Source: Bacillus zhangzhouensis
GTDB taxonomy: Bacteria > Bacillota > Bacilli > Bacillales > Bacillaceae
Direction of reading: 5' to 3'
Assembly (NCBI RefSeq): GCF_000715205.1
Contig: NZ_JOTP01000004.1
Span: 62,001-126,000, forward strand
DNA: 64,000 nucleotides
Below are positions 46,160 through 56,014 of this stretch, piece after piece; position 1 is the first letter of the stretch; each line of letters begins with the position of its first letter. The translations under genes were made by a program, and so were the position numbers. The notes beneath the pieces were generated by a model. It was not told where the DNA came from and made no database searches. It worked only from the letters and a program-made list of their open reading frames with translations.

Positions 46160-46320
46160 CATTATCTCTGTCTCATCGGGATCAAGAAAGCGCAACAAGG
46201 TTTAAAAGAGCTCAGAACGGTTGATTTTGAACATACCAGTTTAAAAAAAGTATTGAGCTCTCGAAATATGCTGAGCTCGAAAAAAGAATAACTCGTCTAC
46301 TTCGGAAAGCTGGGCAATGA
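46160..46320 (+). pseudogene. yprB: C-terminal remnant of yprB
   Basis: Three frames in succession give LSLSHRDQE, KAQQGLKELRTVDFEH and ELSKYAELEKRITRLLRK followed by TGA at 46318. Read with two frameshifts, this resembles the helical C-terminus of the RNase H-like protein YprB (HRKKEFGKALQ ... EKLHVRIARLKRK, from memory). Its position just before cotD is where yprB ends in B. subtilis. The exonuclease core is absent. Confidence 0.5.
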
Positions 46321-46456
46321 AATTATTGCCCGGGAAAGCGCAAGAAATGACAACGTTCGGCTATCGGCCGAAAATAAAAATTGTTTAGCACTTTTATTGT
46401 AGAAAAGTCACGAATCCTGTAAAATAGCGTTAGATATTGAATGAGGAGCGTAGAGC

Positions 46457-46552
46457 ATGTATAAGGGTCTTTTTTACTTGTTTTTTCTTGTTGTCATTTT
46501 GATCGCTTTTGTGTTTTCAAATTATAAAGATGTTTTTCTTGCAAACTTTTAA
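46457..46552 (+). CDS. Small membrane peptide, 31 residues
   Basis: ATG 46457 follows GAGGAGCGTAGAGC. The peptide MYKGLFYLFFLVVILIAFVF... is one hydrophobic helix (about residues 4-20) ending SNYKDVFLANF. A TTGTAG and TAAAAT pair with 17-base spacing lies about 45 bases upstream. I do not recognise a family; good ribosome site and spacing argue that it is real. Confidence 0.5.
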   Translation: MYKGLFYLFFLVVILIAFVFSNYKDVFLANF

Positions 46553-46571
46553 AATAGGTTAATGCATTAGT

Positions 46572-46599
46572 ACATGTACACCTCTTCATTCATACATTA
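46572..46599 (+). promoter_or_regulatory. SigK-type promoter of cotD
   Basis: ACA (46572-46574), 16 bases, then CATACATTA (46591-46599) matches the SigK pattern AC-N16-CATANNNTA. cotD is a mother-cell SigK gene in B. subtilis. Confidence 0.75.
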
Positions 46600-46634
46600 T
46601 TAATGTAAGAAAATCAAGGAGAGGGGAATGCTAC

Positions 46635-46871
46635 ATGTACCATCATCATCATTGCAAGCCGAATGTTACACAGCCAATTGTTCATCCGACGAATCATTGC
46701 TGTACACACAGCGAGTCCACAACAATTGTGCCGCACATCCATCCGCAGCATGTGACGAATGTCCACCATCAAAACTTCCAACATGTTCACTACTTCCCGC
46801 ATACGTTTTCTCAGGTGGACCCGGCAACACATCAACACTTTAACTGCGGTGGACCTTGCTGTAACAGATAA
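46635..46871 (+). CDS. cotD: Spore coat protein CotD
   Basis: A 78-residue inner-coat protein, very rich in His (about 17) and Cys. [17 protein letters not shown] and [20 protein letters not shown] match B. subtilis CotD closely, and the CC pairs near both ends could crosslink. AAGGAGAGG lies 10 bases before ATG 46635. A SigK promoter precedes it and a terminator follows. Confidence 0.95.
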   Translation: MYHHHHCKPNVTQPIVHPTNHCCTHSESTTIVPHIHPQHVTNVHHQNFQHVHYFPHTFSQVDPATHQHFNCGGPCCNR

Positions 46872-46879
46872 CGTGAATT

Positions 46880-46904
46880 GGGACTTTTATAAGTCCCTTT
46901 TTTT
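46880..46904 (+). terminator. Terminator of cotD
   Basis: GGGACTT and AAGTCCC with a 4-base loop, followed by seven T. Confidence 0.9.
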
Positions 46905-46920
46905 AAAAGCAGGTGAAAAA

Positions 46921-47463
46921 ATGAAAATTATTGCTGTCACAGGGTACAAGCCATTCGAACTTGGGATATTCAAACAAGACGAGCCTGCACTTCAATACAT
47001 AAAAGCGGAGCTTCAAAAAAGGCTGACAGCTCTTATCGAAGAGGGTCTGGAATGGGTTCTCATATCGGGGCAGCTAGGTGCTGAAATCTGGACAGCCGAA
47101 GTGGTGTTTGAGCTTCAAGAGGAGTATCCAGCTTTAAAACTTGCAGTCATTACGCCATTCTATGAACAAGAAGAGCGCTGGAATGAACAAAATAAAGAGT
47201 TGTATGAAGCGATTCTTGCACAAGCAGATTTTGTAGAAAGTGTCACGCATAGACCATATGAAAGTCCGGCACAATTTAAACAAAAGAACCGCTTTTTTAT
47301 TGAAAAAACAGATGGTCTTCTCGCTCTTTATGATCCAGAGCATGAGGGCTCTCCAAAGTATATGATCAGAGAAGCTGAAAACTATACCGATTACCCAATT
47401 ATGTACATCACAATGGATGATCTAAGAGCACAGGTTGAGGCGGAAGATCCGTTTTTTGACTAA
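46921..47463 (+). CDS. ypsA: YpsA family protein (SLOG fold)
   Basis: A 180-residue cytoplasmic protein of the SLOG/Rossmann superfamily, likely to bind a nucleotide or ADP-ribose-like ligand. [46 protein letters not shown] and [18 protein letters not shown] are the conserved blocks. Overproduction of YpsA affects cell division in Gram-positives, and it lies beside gpsB. AGGTGAAAAA precedes ATG 46921; the longer frame from 46759 overlaps cotD. Confidence 0.92.
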   Translation: MKIIAVTGYKPFELGIFKQDEPALQYIKAELQKRLTALIEEGLEWVLISGQLGAEIWTAEVVFELQEEYPALKLAVITPFYEQEERWNEQNKELYEAILAQADFVESVTHRPYESPAQFKQKNRFFIEKTDGLLALYDPEHEGSPKYMIREAENYTDYPIMYITMDDLRAQVEAEDPFFD

Positions 47464-47538
47464 AAACAAGAGAAAATTTGACAACGTCACGTATTTCTGA
47501 AAAAATATACTATGAATTCACGATATGAGGTGAAAAAG

Positions 47539-47844
47539 ATGCTTGCTGATAAAGTAAAGCTTTCTGCGAAAGAAATTTTAGAAAAAGAATTTAAAACAGG
47601 TGTCAGAGGGTATAAACAAGAAGAAGTCGATAAATTTTTAGATATGGTCATTAAAGACTATGAGACATTCAACCAAGAAATCGAAAAGCTTCAACAAGAA
47701 AACCTCCACTTGTCAAAACAGCTTGAAGAAGCAGTTGAACAAGGGAAAAGACAGCCTGCACAGTCCAATACAACGAACTTTGATATTTTAAAAAGACTAT
47801 CTAACCTTGAGAAACACGTTTTCGGCAGCAAACTTTATGATTGA
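47539..47844 (+). CDS. gpsB: Cell-division adaptor GpsB
   Basis: GpsB is a DivIVA-like coiled-coil protein that shuttles PBP1 between septum and side wall. The N-terminal lipid/PBP-binding domain ([19 protein letters not shown]) with the Tyr and Arg groove residues is intact, followed by a coiled coil (about residues 38-65) and the C-terminal hexamerisation helix [29 protein letters not shown] sets ATG 47539 and 101 residues. Its partner PBP1 (ponA) is in the same window. Confidence 0.97.
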   Translation: MLADKVKLSAKEILEKEFKTGVRGYKQEEVDKFLDMVIKDYETFNQEIEKLQQENLHLSKQLEEAVEQGKRQPAQSNTTNFDILKRLSNLEKHVFGSKLYD

Positions 47845-47860
47845 GTGATGCCGAAAAAGC

Positions 47861-47889
47861 TTGTGTCAGATGACATTGTCGTTTATAAT
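47861..47889 (+). promoter_or_regulatory. Promoter of rnpB
   Basis: TTGTGT (47861-47866) and TATAAT (47884-47889) with 17-base spacing place the start about 7-8 bases downstream, at the 5' end of the RNase P RNA. Confidence 0.7.
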
Positions 47890-47896
47890 AACGCTT

Positions 47897-48305
47897 GTTG
47901 ATTAACGTTCGGGTAATCGCTGTAATGCTTTTAGGCATTGCAGAGGAAAGTCCATGCTCGCACGGTGCTGAGATGCCCGTAGTGTTCGTGCCTGGCGAAA
48001 AAATAAGCCAGGGCAGCCTGGGAAAGGCTGACGGCAGGAAAAATGCCTACGTCCTTTTATAGAATATGGCAAAGTATCCTTGAAAGTGCCACAGTGACGA
48101 AGTCTCACTAGAAATGGTGAGAGTGGAACGCGGTAAACCCCTCGAGCGAGAAACCCAAACTTGGTAGGGGAACTTTCTCAAAGGAACCAAACGGAGAGAA
48201 GGACAGAGAATTCTGTAGATAGATGATTACCACCTGAGTACGAGGCATTTGCCGTTTGCAGTACGATGGAACAAAACATGGCTTACAGAACGTTATATCC
48301 GTTAT
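47897..48305 (+). ncRNA. rnpB: RNase P RNA, class B (Bacillus type)
   Basis: The catalytic RNA of RNase P, which matures the 5' ends of tRNAs. AACGTTCGGGTAATCGC opens it; GAGGAAAGTCCATGCTCGCA, GTAGTGTTCGTGCC, the CACAGTGACGAAGTC block and CCTCGAGCGAGAAACCC are universally conserved segments of the B-type RNA. The 3' part has GTACGATGGAACAAAACATGG and ends near CAGAACGTTATATCCG. Length is about 409, close to the 401 of B. subtilis. Confidence 0.97.
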
Positions 48306-48323
48306 TTTAAACATGATGAAAAC

Positions 48324-48358
48324 AAAGCTCTCCTATTTCTACATATGGAGAGCTTTTA
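48324..48358 (+). terminator. Terminator after rnpB
   Basis: AAAGCTCTCC and GGAGAGCTTTTAT pair around a 13-base loop. Confidence 0.8.
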
Positions 48359-48399
48359 TCTTGAATAAATAAAAGGACGAGAAAACAGGTGATAAACAA

Positions 48400-49554
48400 A
48401 TGAAAACTTATACACTCATCGCGACAGCTCCAATGGGGATTGAAGCGGTTGTTGCAAAAGAAGTAAGAGACCTTGGCTATGAGTGCACTGTAGATAACGG
48501 GAAAGTCATTTTTCAAGGGGATGCCCTTGCGATTTGCCGTGCAAACCTTTGGCTGCGTACAGCAGACCGGATAAAGGTACAAGTTGCTGAATTTTCAGCA
48601 AAAACATTTGATGAGCTTTTTGAACAGACAAAAGCGATTGAATGGGCCGCTTATTTGCCGAAAAATAGTACGTTCCCTGTCATCGGTAAATCAGTCAAAT
48701 CACAGCTTGCAAGTGTGCCGGATTGTCAGCGCATCGTCAAAAAGGCCATCGCGCAAAAGCTCAGATCTTCTTACAACATTCAGTCCGAATGGCTTGAAGA
48801 GACGGGTCCTGAATATAAAATCGAGGTTGCGCTTTTAAAAGATAAAGCAGTGCTAACCCTTGATACATCTGGTGTCGGCCTTCATAAACGGGGGTACCGT
48901 GTGGATCAAGGCGGAGCACCTATTAAAGAAACCCTTGCTGCCGCGCTCGTGTTATTAACGAACTGGACACCTGATCGTCCGTTTGCTGATCCTGTTTGCG
49001 GATCAGGCACAATTGCTATTGAAGCAGCTATGATAGGACAAAACATTGCCCCAGGATTTAACCGGGAATTTGCGTCTGAATCATGGGAATGGATCGGTGA
49101 GGACGTATGGAACAAAGCGCGTCTTGAAGTGGAAGAAAAAGCGAACTATGATCAGCCGCTTCACATTATTGCGAGCGATATTGATCATCGCATGATAGAC
49201 ATTGCAAAAATGAATGCAGAAGAAGCTGGACTAAGTGAACTGATTCAATTTAAACAAATGCAAGTAAAAGACTTCCAAACAAAAGAGGAGTATGGTGTGA
49301 TTGTCGGAAATCCGCCCTACGGAGAACGACTCAGTGATAAGCCAGCTGTTGAAAAAATGTATCAAGGGATGGGTGAAGCATTTAAGAGCCTAGACACTTG
49401 GTCCATATATATCTTAACGTCACATGAAAAGTTCGAAGAGTGCTTCGGAAGAAAAGCAACGAAAAAGAGAAAACTGTTTAATGGATTTATTAAAACAGAC
49501 TATTATCAATATTGGGGAAAACGTCCTCCTAGAAAGCAGACAACTGAATCATAA
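48400..49554 (+). CDS. rlmL: THUMP-domain 23S rRNA guanine-N2 methyltransferase (RlmL-like, YpsC)
   Basis: A 384-residue enzyme: N-terminal THUMP RNA-binding domain (to about residue 165) and a Rossmann methyltransferase with DPVCGSGTIAIEAA (SAM loop), ASDIDHRMIDIAK and the catalytic NPPYGERL, a signature of N2-guanine methylation. It corresponds to B. subtilis ypsC, next to rnpB. AGGTGATAAAC precedes ATG 48400. Only the N-terminal half of the E. coli RlmKL fusion is represented. Confidence 0.93.
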   Translation: MKTYTLIATAPMGIEAVVAKEVRDLGYECTVDNGKVIFQGDALAICRANLWLRTADRIKVQVAEFSAKTFDELFEQTKAIEWAAYLPKNSTFPVIGKSVKSQLASVPDCQRIVKKAIAQKLRSSYNIQSEWLEETGPEYKIEVALLKDKAVLTLDTSGVGLHKRGYRVDQGGAPIKETLAAALVLLTNWTPDRPFADPVCGSGTIAIEAAMIGQNIAPGFNREFASESWEWIGEDVWNKARLEVEEKANYDQPLHIIASDIDHRMIDIAKMNAEEAGLSELIQFKQMQVKDFQTKEEYGVIVGNPPYGERLSDKPAVEKMYQGMGEAFKSLDTWSIYILTSHEKFEECFGRKATKKRKLFNGFIKTDYYQYWGKRPPRKQTTES

Positions 49555-49607
49555 AAAAAGGTCACACCTAAAGAAGGTGGGTCACACCTAAAGAAGGTGT
49601 GACTTTT
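49553..49607 (+). terminator. Terminator of rlmL with duplicated arm
   Basis: A 20-base unit, GGTCACACCTAAAGAAGGTG, occurs twice in direct tandem (49560-49579 and 49580-49599), then TGACTTTTTTA. The second unit forms the working hairpin (AAGTCACACC/GGTGTGACTT type) with the T-run. Confidence 0.8.
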
Positions 49608-49679
49608 TTATTGCGGAAAGGTATAAAGCTTCACGGGACGGAATAAACTGAACTTGATTTTAAAAAAAGAGGTGTCTCC

Positions 49680-49877
49680 ATGATTCATTATGATCAATTT
49701 CAGTTAATCCAAAAAGCACTCGCTTCGACTGCTCAAGAAATAGAAGGGCATGAAACGGGACAATCTGCTCAGCTTGCGGTAGCCATTCAAGATTTAGCCC
49801 TTGCTCAGGCCTACATAGAACGTTCAGAGCATGCATTTTTAATGAAGGAAAGCTATCAACATCGCTTGCGTTCATAA
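49680..49877 (+). CDS. yptA: Small conserved protein YptA
   Basis: A 65-residue soluble helical protein (QLIQKALASTAQEIEGHE, LAVAIQDLALAQAYIERSE) without a known domain. AGAGGTGTCTCC precedes ATG 49680. It lies between rlmL and ypvA as yptA does in B. subtilis. Confidence 0.7.
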   Translation: MIHYDQFQLIQKALASTAQEIEGHETGQSAQLAVAIQDLALAQAYIERSEHAFLMKESYQHRLRS

Positions 49878-49951
49878 AAAAGATTGTCATTCCCCAGCAT
49901 AAATGTTACTATTGAATGTCTGAATGATTCAAAAGTTGGGGGTTGAAGCAG

Positions 49952-51895
49952 GTGACAGCATCTCGTTTGCCTTTTTCATTATCAAAAGAACACAATTTTT
50001 ACGAAGAACTGGGCAACTGGATTGGTGATGTGTTTTATGACATTTTGCCAGAAAAGGGCTTTGATCTTCGAGATGAACAAATATTTATGGCTTTTCAGTT
50101 AGAAAGAGCCTTTAAAGAAAAAAGTGTGATGTTTGCCGAAGCTGGGGTAGGCACAGGCAAAACAATCGTCTATCTATTATTTGCCGTCACATATGCAAGA
50201 TATACTGGGAAACCTGCGATTATTGCATGTGCAGACGAAACGTTAATTGAACAGTTGGTCAAACAAGAAGGTGATATCTATAAAATTGCCAATCACCTTG
50301 ATATACAAATAGATGCGAGATTAAGTAAATCGCATGATCAATATTTATGCTTGAAAAAACTCGAGAAAACCATGCAGCGTGAAGATGATGAGAAGTGGCT
50401 CGATAGTTATGAATCGCTTCCTTCATTTGTTCATGAATCACATGGTATGCAAACCTTTTATCCGTACGGAGATCGAAAAGAGTATCCAGAACTATCAAAT
50501 GATGAATGGTCACGAATTGGCTATGATTCGTTTCAGGACTGCTTGACGTGTGATATGCGTCATCGCTGCGGCTTGAATTTATCAAGAGATCATTACCGGA
50601 AAGCGGCAGACCTGATCATCTGCTCACACGACTTTTACATGGAGCATGTGTGGACAAAGGAATCCCGCAAACGTGAGGGTCAGCTTCCTCTGCTCCCTGA
50701 ACATAGCTCAGTTGTATTTGATGAAGGTCATCTTCTTGAGTTTGCCGCACAAAAAGCTTTGACGTACCGAGTGAAGCAATCAACGCTGGAGACATTTTTG
50801 GAGCGTCTTTTGCAAAACGACATTCGCGAAGAATTTGCAGAACTTGTTGAAGATGCACTAGCAACAAACGATGAGTTCTTCTATCTTTTAAAAACAAATG
50901 CCAAAGAAGTCAAAGGCTCGCATCGACTTGAAATTGGGCGCGTGGATGAGGTGAAGCGTTCAGCAAGTGAATTGTGTGACTTACTTGAAAAAATCGGAGA
51001 AGCGCTCGTGTTTGAATCCGAGATGTATACAATTGATCAATACGAATTGTCTGTTGTGGAAGAGTACATTGAACAAATGGCTTATTCCCTGTCGCTTTAT
51101 CAAAAAAATGCCATTAGCTGGCTTGAAAAGCAGGAATTAGATACGACATTTGTCGTCATGCCGAAGACGGTCGCAGAGGTGCTTGGCGAAAAAGTATTCT
51201 CGCAAAAAAGACCATATATTTTCTCTTCAGCGACATTGTCTGAAAACCAATCATTTGATTATTTAGCTGAAAGTCTTGGTATAAAAGATTACTTATCAAT
51301 GAGTGTGGCTTCGCCGTATGATTACGATGAGCAAATGCAAATTTATTTCCACGGAATTCAGCAGCCGGTCTTAGATCCAGAGGCAAAAGGACAGCAAGTG
51401 ATCACTCAGCTGAAAGACAATGGAGGCAGATCATTGATTCTATTCCCTTCATTTGATGAACTCCATTTATTTAGAAAGCAGCTTGAGGCATCAAATGAAT
51501 CACTGCCTTTCCAAGTGTATTTTGAGGGAGACGAGGAAATCAGCACCATTGTTCAAAAGTTCCAAGCAGATGAGACATCAGTGTTATGCTCCGTTCATCT
51601 GTGGGAAGGGCTGGATATTCCAGGTCAATCCTTAACGAATGTGGTCATTTGGGGACTTCCTTATCCGCCGCATGATCCAGTATTTGAGGCGAAACGGAAT
51701 GAATCAAAGGATGCATATGCTGAAGTGGACCTTCCATATATGTTGCTTCGATTACGACAAGGCATTGGCAGACTGATTCGGACAAGCCAAGATGCAGGAA
51801 GCATTCATATATACTTTGATGGCAAGGAAGATAAAGAGCTTCAAAGTAAAATTGAATCTGTCCTGCCAGTGAAGCCAGTCATCACTTCATTATAG
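49952..51895 (+). CDS. ypvA: DinG/XPD-like helicase YpvA
   Basis: A 647-residue superfamily 2 helicase with FAEAGVGTGKTIVYLL as Walker A (near residue 65) and VVFDEGHLLEF as the DEGH box. Cysteines in DQYLCLKK and DCLTCDMRHRCGL are the likely [4Fe-4S] ligands of the XPD family, and RLRQGIGRLIR is motif VI. Unlike DinG it lacks the exonuclease domain. TTG 49943 touches the GGGGG site, so GTG 49952 (MTASRLPFS) is chosen. Confidence 0.9.
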   Translation: MTASRLPFSLSKEHNFYEELGNWIGDVFYDILPEKGFDLRDEQIFMAFQLERAFKEKSVMFAEAGVGTGKTIVYLLFAVTYARYTGKPAIIACADETLIEQLVKQEGDIYKIANHLDIQIDARLSKSHDQYLCLKKLEKTMQREDDEKWLDSYESLPSFVHESHGMQTFYPYGDRKEYPELSNDEWSRIGYDSFQDCLTCDMRHRCGLNLSRDHYRKAADLIICSHDFYMEHVWTKESRKREGQLPLLPEHSSVVFDEGHLLEFAAQKALTYRVKQSTLETFLERLLQNDIREEFAELVEDALATNDEFFYLLKTNAKEVKGSHRLEIGRVDEVKRSASELCDLLEKIGEALVFESEMYTIDQYELSVVEEYIEQMAYSLSLYQKNAISWLEKQELDTTFVVMPKTVAEVLGEKVFSQKRPYIFSSATLSENQSFDYLAESLGIKDYLSMSVASPYDYDEQMQIYFHGIQQPVLDPEAKGQQVITQLKDNGGRSLILFPSFDELHLFRKQLEASNESLPFQVYFEGDEEISTIVQKFQADETSVLCSVHLWEGLDIPGQSLTNVVIWGLPYPPHDPVFEAKRNESKDAYAEVDLPYMLLRLRQGIGRLIRTSQDAGSIHIYFDGKEDKELQSKIESVLPVKPVITSL

Positions 51896-51914
51896 GGGAC
51901 GAACGACGAAAAGA

Positions 51915-51945
51915 GGAGGATACCAATGGTGTATCCTCCTTTTTC
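51915..51945 (+). terminator. Terminator of ypvA
   Basis: GGAGGATAC and GTATCCTCC form a 9-bp stem with a 7-base loop, followed by TTTTTC. Confidence 0.85.
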
Positions 51946-52018
51946 ATTGACAAACGAACATTCATTGAAGTAGCCTTGAAACGTACATACATATTTTATT
52001 GATTGGGGGAACGAACGC

Positions 52019-53524
52019 ATGAGTCTTGAATCAAAAGAGAAAGCGTTTTATCAATTACTAGGAAAAATCGCCCACTATACAGAGGCGCTCCATTTACTTT
52101 ATTGGGACTCTAGAACGCAGGCTCCTAAAAAAAGCGCTGATTTCAGAGCTGAAACCATCGGTCAATTATCAAGTGATATCTTTAATATGAAGACTTCTGA
52201 TGAGATGAGAGACCTTCTTGACGCATTAAATAAAAAGCGAGATGAGCTGTCAAAAGATACACAGAAGGCGCTCGAATTATCGCAAAAAGAGTATGATGAA
52301 AACAGCAAAATTCCAAAAGAAGAATTTAAAGAATACTCCATTCTACAATCAAAAGCAGAGCATGTCTGGGTTGAAGCAAGAGAGAAATCAGATTTTTCCC
52401 TCTTTGCTCCTTACTTAAAACAGCTCATTGATTTTAACAAGCGTTTTATTCAGTATTGGGGCGTGAAAAAAACGCCATATGATGTGCTGCTCAATAACTA
52501 CGAGCCAGATATGACCGTGGAACAGCTCGATCAAAAATTTGGCGCGCTTCGTGATGCCATCGTTCCTCTCGTGAAAAAAATTGAAGCCTCCCCAAATAAA
52601 CCGGATACTTCATTTTTATCGAAAAGCTTCCCAATCGACAAGCAAAAAGAGCTTAGCCTCTTTTTCTTAAAAGAGTTAGGATATGACTTTGATGCAGGGC
52701 GTCTTGATACAACGGTTCATCCGTTTGCTGTGACATTAAGCAGAGGGGATGTTCGTGTGACGACTCGCTATGATGAGCACGATTTTCGGATGGCGATCTT
52801 TGGTACCATTCATGAATGCGGTCATGCCATTTACGAGCAAAACATTGATGAGGCACTAAGCGGGACGCTATTATGTGATGGCACGTCAATGGGTATCCAT
52901 GAATCACAATCTCTCTTCTTTGAGAATTTTATCGGCAGACATGAAGATTTCTGGAAAACATATTATCAAAAGCTGCAAGAAGCTTCTCCTGAACAATTTA
53001 AAGATGTATCTTTAGAGGACTTTGTGCATGCAGTCAATGAGTCTAAGCCGACTTACATTCGAATTGAAGCAGATGAACTCACGTATCCGCTTCACATTAT
53101 TATCCGGTATGAAATTGAGAAAGCTATTTTCAATGAAGAAGTCGCCGTTGAAGACCTACCTGCGCTTTGGAATGAAAAATATAAAGCATATCTTGGCATT
53201 ACGCCGCCTAACGATGCGCTTGGTATTTTGCAGGATGTCCACTGGTCAGATGGCAGCTTTGGTTATTTCCCTTCGTATGCACTTGGTTATATGTATGCGG
53301 CGCAATTAAAGCAGCAAATGATCAAAGATTTACCGAATTTTGATGAACTGATCCAAAATGGGTCTTTTGCACCGATAAAAGAATGGCTAACTGAACATGT
53401 CCATAAACATGGAAAACGGAAAAAGCCATCTGAAATCATTCAAGATGCAACTGGCGAAGAATTAAATGTTCAATATTTAATCGACTACTTAACGGATAAG
53501 TACACGAAATTGTATTTATCATAA
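52019..53524 (+). CDS. ypwA: M32 family (Taq-type) metallocarboxypeptidase
   Basis: A 501-residue zinc carboxypeptidase that removes C-terminal residues from peptides. GTIHECGHAIYEQ is the HExxH zinc and catalytic motif (with Cys at the third position), and HESQSLFFENFIGR supplies the third ligand. TYIRIEADELTYPLHIIIRYEIE is the conserved substrate-binding block. The gene is monocistronic, with a terminator after it. Confidence 0.95.
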   Translation: MSLESKEKAFYQLLGKIAHYTEALHLLYWDSRTQAPKKSADFRAETIGQLSSDIFNMKTSDEMRDLLDALNKKRDELSKDTQKALELSQKEYDENSKIPKEEFKEYSILQSKAEHVWVEAREKSDFSLFAPYLKQLIDFNKRFIQYWGVKKTPYDVLLNNYEPDMTVEQLDQKFGALRDAIVPLVKKIEASPNKPDTSFLSKSFPIDKQKELSLFFLKELGYDFDAGRLDTTVHPFAVTLSRGDVRVTTRYDEHDFRMAIFGTIHECGHAIYEQNIDEALSGTLLCDGTSMGIHESQSLFFENFIGRHEDFWKTYYQKLQEASPEQFKDVSLEDFVHAVNESKPTYIRIEADELTYPLHIIIRYEIEKAIFNEEVAVEDLPALWNEKYKAYLGITPPNDALGILQDVHWSDGSFGYFPSYALGYMYAAQLKQQMIKDLPNFDELIQNGSFAPIKEWLTEHVHKHGKRKKPSEIIQDATGEELNVQYLIDYLTDKYTKLYLS

Positions 53525-53529
53525 ATGAA

Positions 53530-53560
53530 AGGCACCCTTTCGTCAAAAGGGTGCTTTTTT
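53530..53560 (+). terminator. Terminator of ypwA
   Basis: GCACCCTTT and AAAGGGTGC flank a short loop, followed by six T. Confidence 0.9.
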
Positions 53561-53574
53561 GATGCGTGAATATT

Positions 53575-53623
53575 CTAAAAACGAACGTTTTGATCTGATC
53601 TATTATTTAAGTTCGGTATTTTT
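53575..53623 (+). promoter_or_regulatory. Paired PurR boxes upstream of xpt
   Basis: AAAAACGAACGTTT (CGAAC at 53582-53586) and, inverted, AAGTTCGGTATT (GTTCGG at 53611-53616) match the two-box PurR site (core CCGAAC) with the usual spacing. A minus-10 TATAAT follows at 53659-53664. PurR controls xpt-pbuX in B. subtilis. Confidence 0.65.
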
Positions 53624-53677
53624 CTAGAAAAGTGCTTTCCAAGCGTCTGAAATCTTGTTATAATTTGAACACTATAA

Positions 53678-53746
53678 CACTCATATAATCGCGTGATGAT
53701 GGCACGCAAGTTTCTACCGGACACCGATACCGTCCGACTATGAGTG
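53678..53746 (+). ncRNA. Guanine riboswitch aptamer (purine riboswitch)
   Basis: CACTCATATAATC starts P1 and the J1-2 core; GCACGCAAGTTTCTACCGG and CCGTCCGACTATGAGTG complete the three-way junction. The position that pairs with the ligand is C (in CCGACTATG), so guanine or hypoxanthine rather than adenine is recognised. It controls xpt-pbuX by termination at 53797-53833. Confidence 0.97.
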
Positions 53747-53772
53747 AGCAAAATGAAACAGTTCTTATTTGA

Positions 53773-55778
<2,006 letters not shown>

Positions 55779-55806
55779 ACACCTCTCATTTAGAGGTGTT
55801 TTTTTT
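55779..55806 (+). terminator. Terminator of xpt-pbuX
   Basis: ACACCTCT and AGAGGTGT with a 5-base loop, followed by T-run. Confidence 0.95.
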
Positions 55807-55866
55807 GTATAAAAAAAGCAGGTTCGCTTGGCTTGGAACGAACCTGTGAAGGAGGAAAACTACATC

Positions 55867-55941
55867 ATGTTTTCATTTATATTATCCAATATTTATCAAT
55901 TGTCGTCAAGACAAAAAGTTAGACGAAGGAAAATATTTTGA
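55867..55941 (+). CDS. Possible 24-residue basic peptide behind a stable hairpin
   Basis: A hairpin (GCAGGTTCG/CGAACCTG, about 55818-55847) is followed by GAAGGAGGAAAAC and then ATG 55867. The peptide ends with a cationic stretch (SSRQKVRRRKIF). The ribosome site is 13 bases from the ATG, which is long, so this may be the leader of bpsA or a small RNA rather than a gene. Confidence 0.25.
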   Translation: MFSFILSNIYQLSSRQKVRRRKIF

Positions 55942-56014
55942 CTGAATTTTGACGATTTGTCATGTATATCCTATTTTTGATAGGGGATATTAACCAAAAA
56001 AAGAGGTGAAGCAG

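Noticed and set aside
45781-46456. Insertion sequence or integrase explaining the island
   Set aside because: No transposase or recombinase motif, terminal inverted repeat or target duplication could be found; only decayed pieces of ordinary genes.
46635-46871. The His-rich frame as a metal chaperone
   Set aside because: The sequence matches spore coat protein CotD closely and has a SigK-type promoter.
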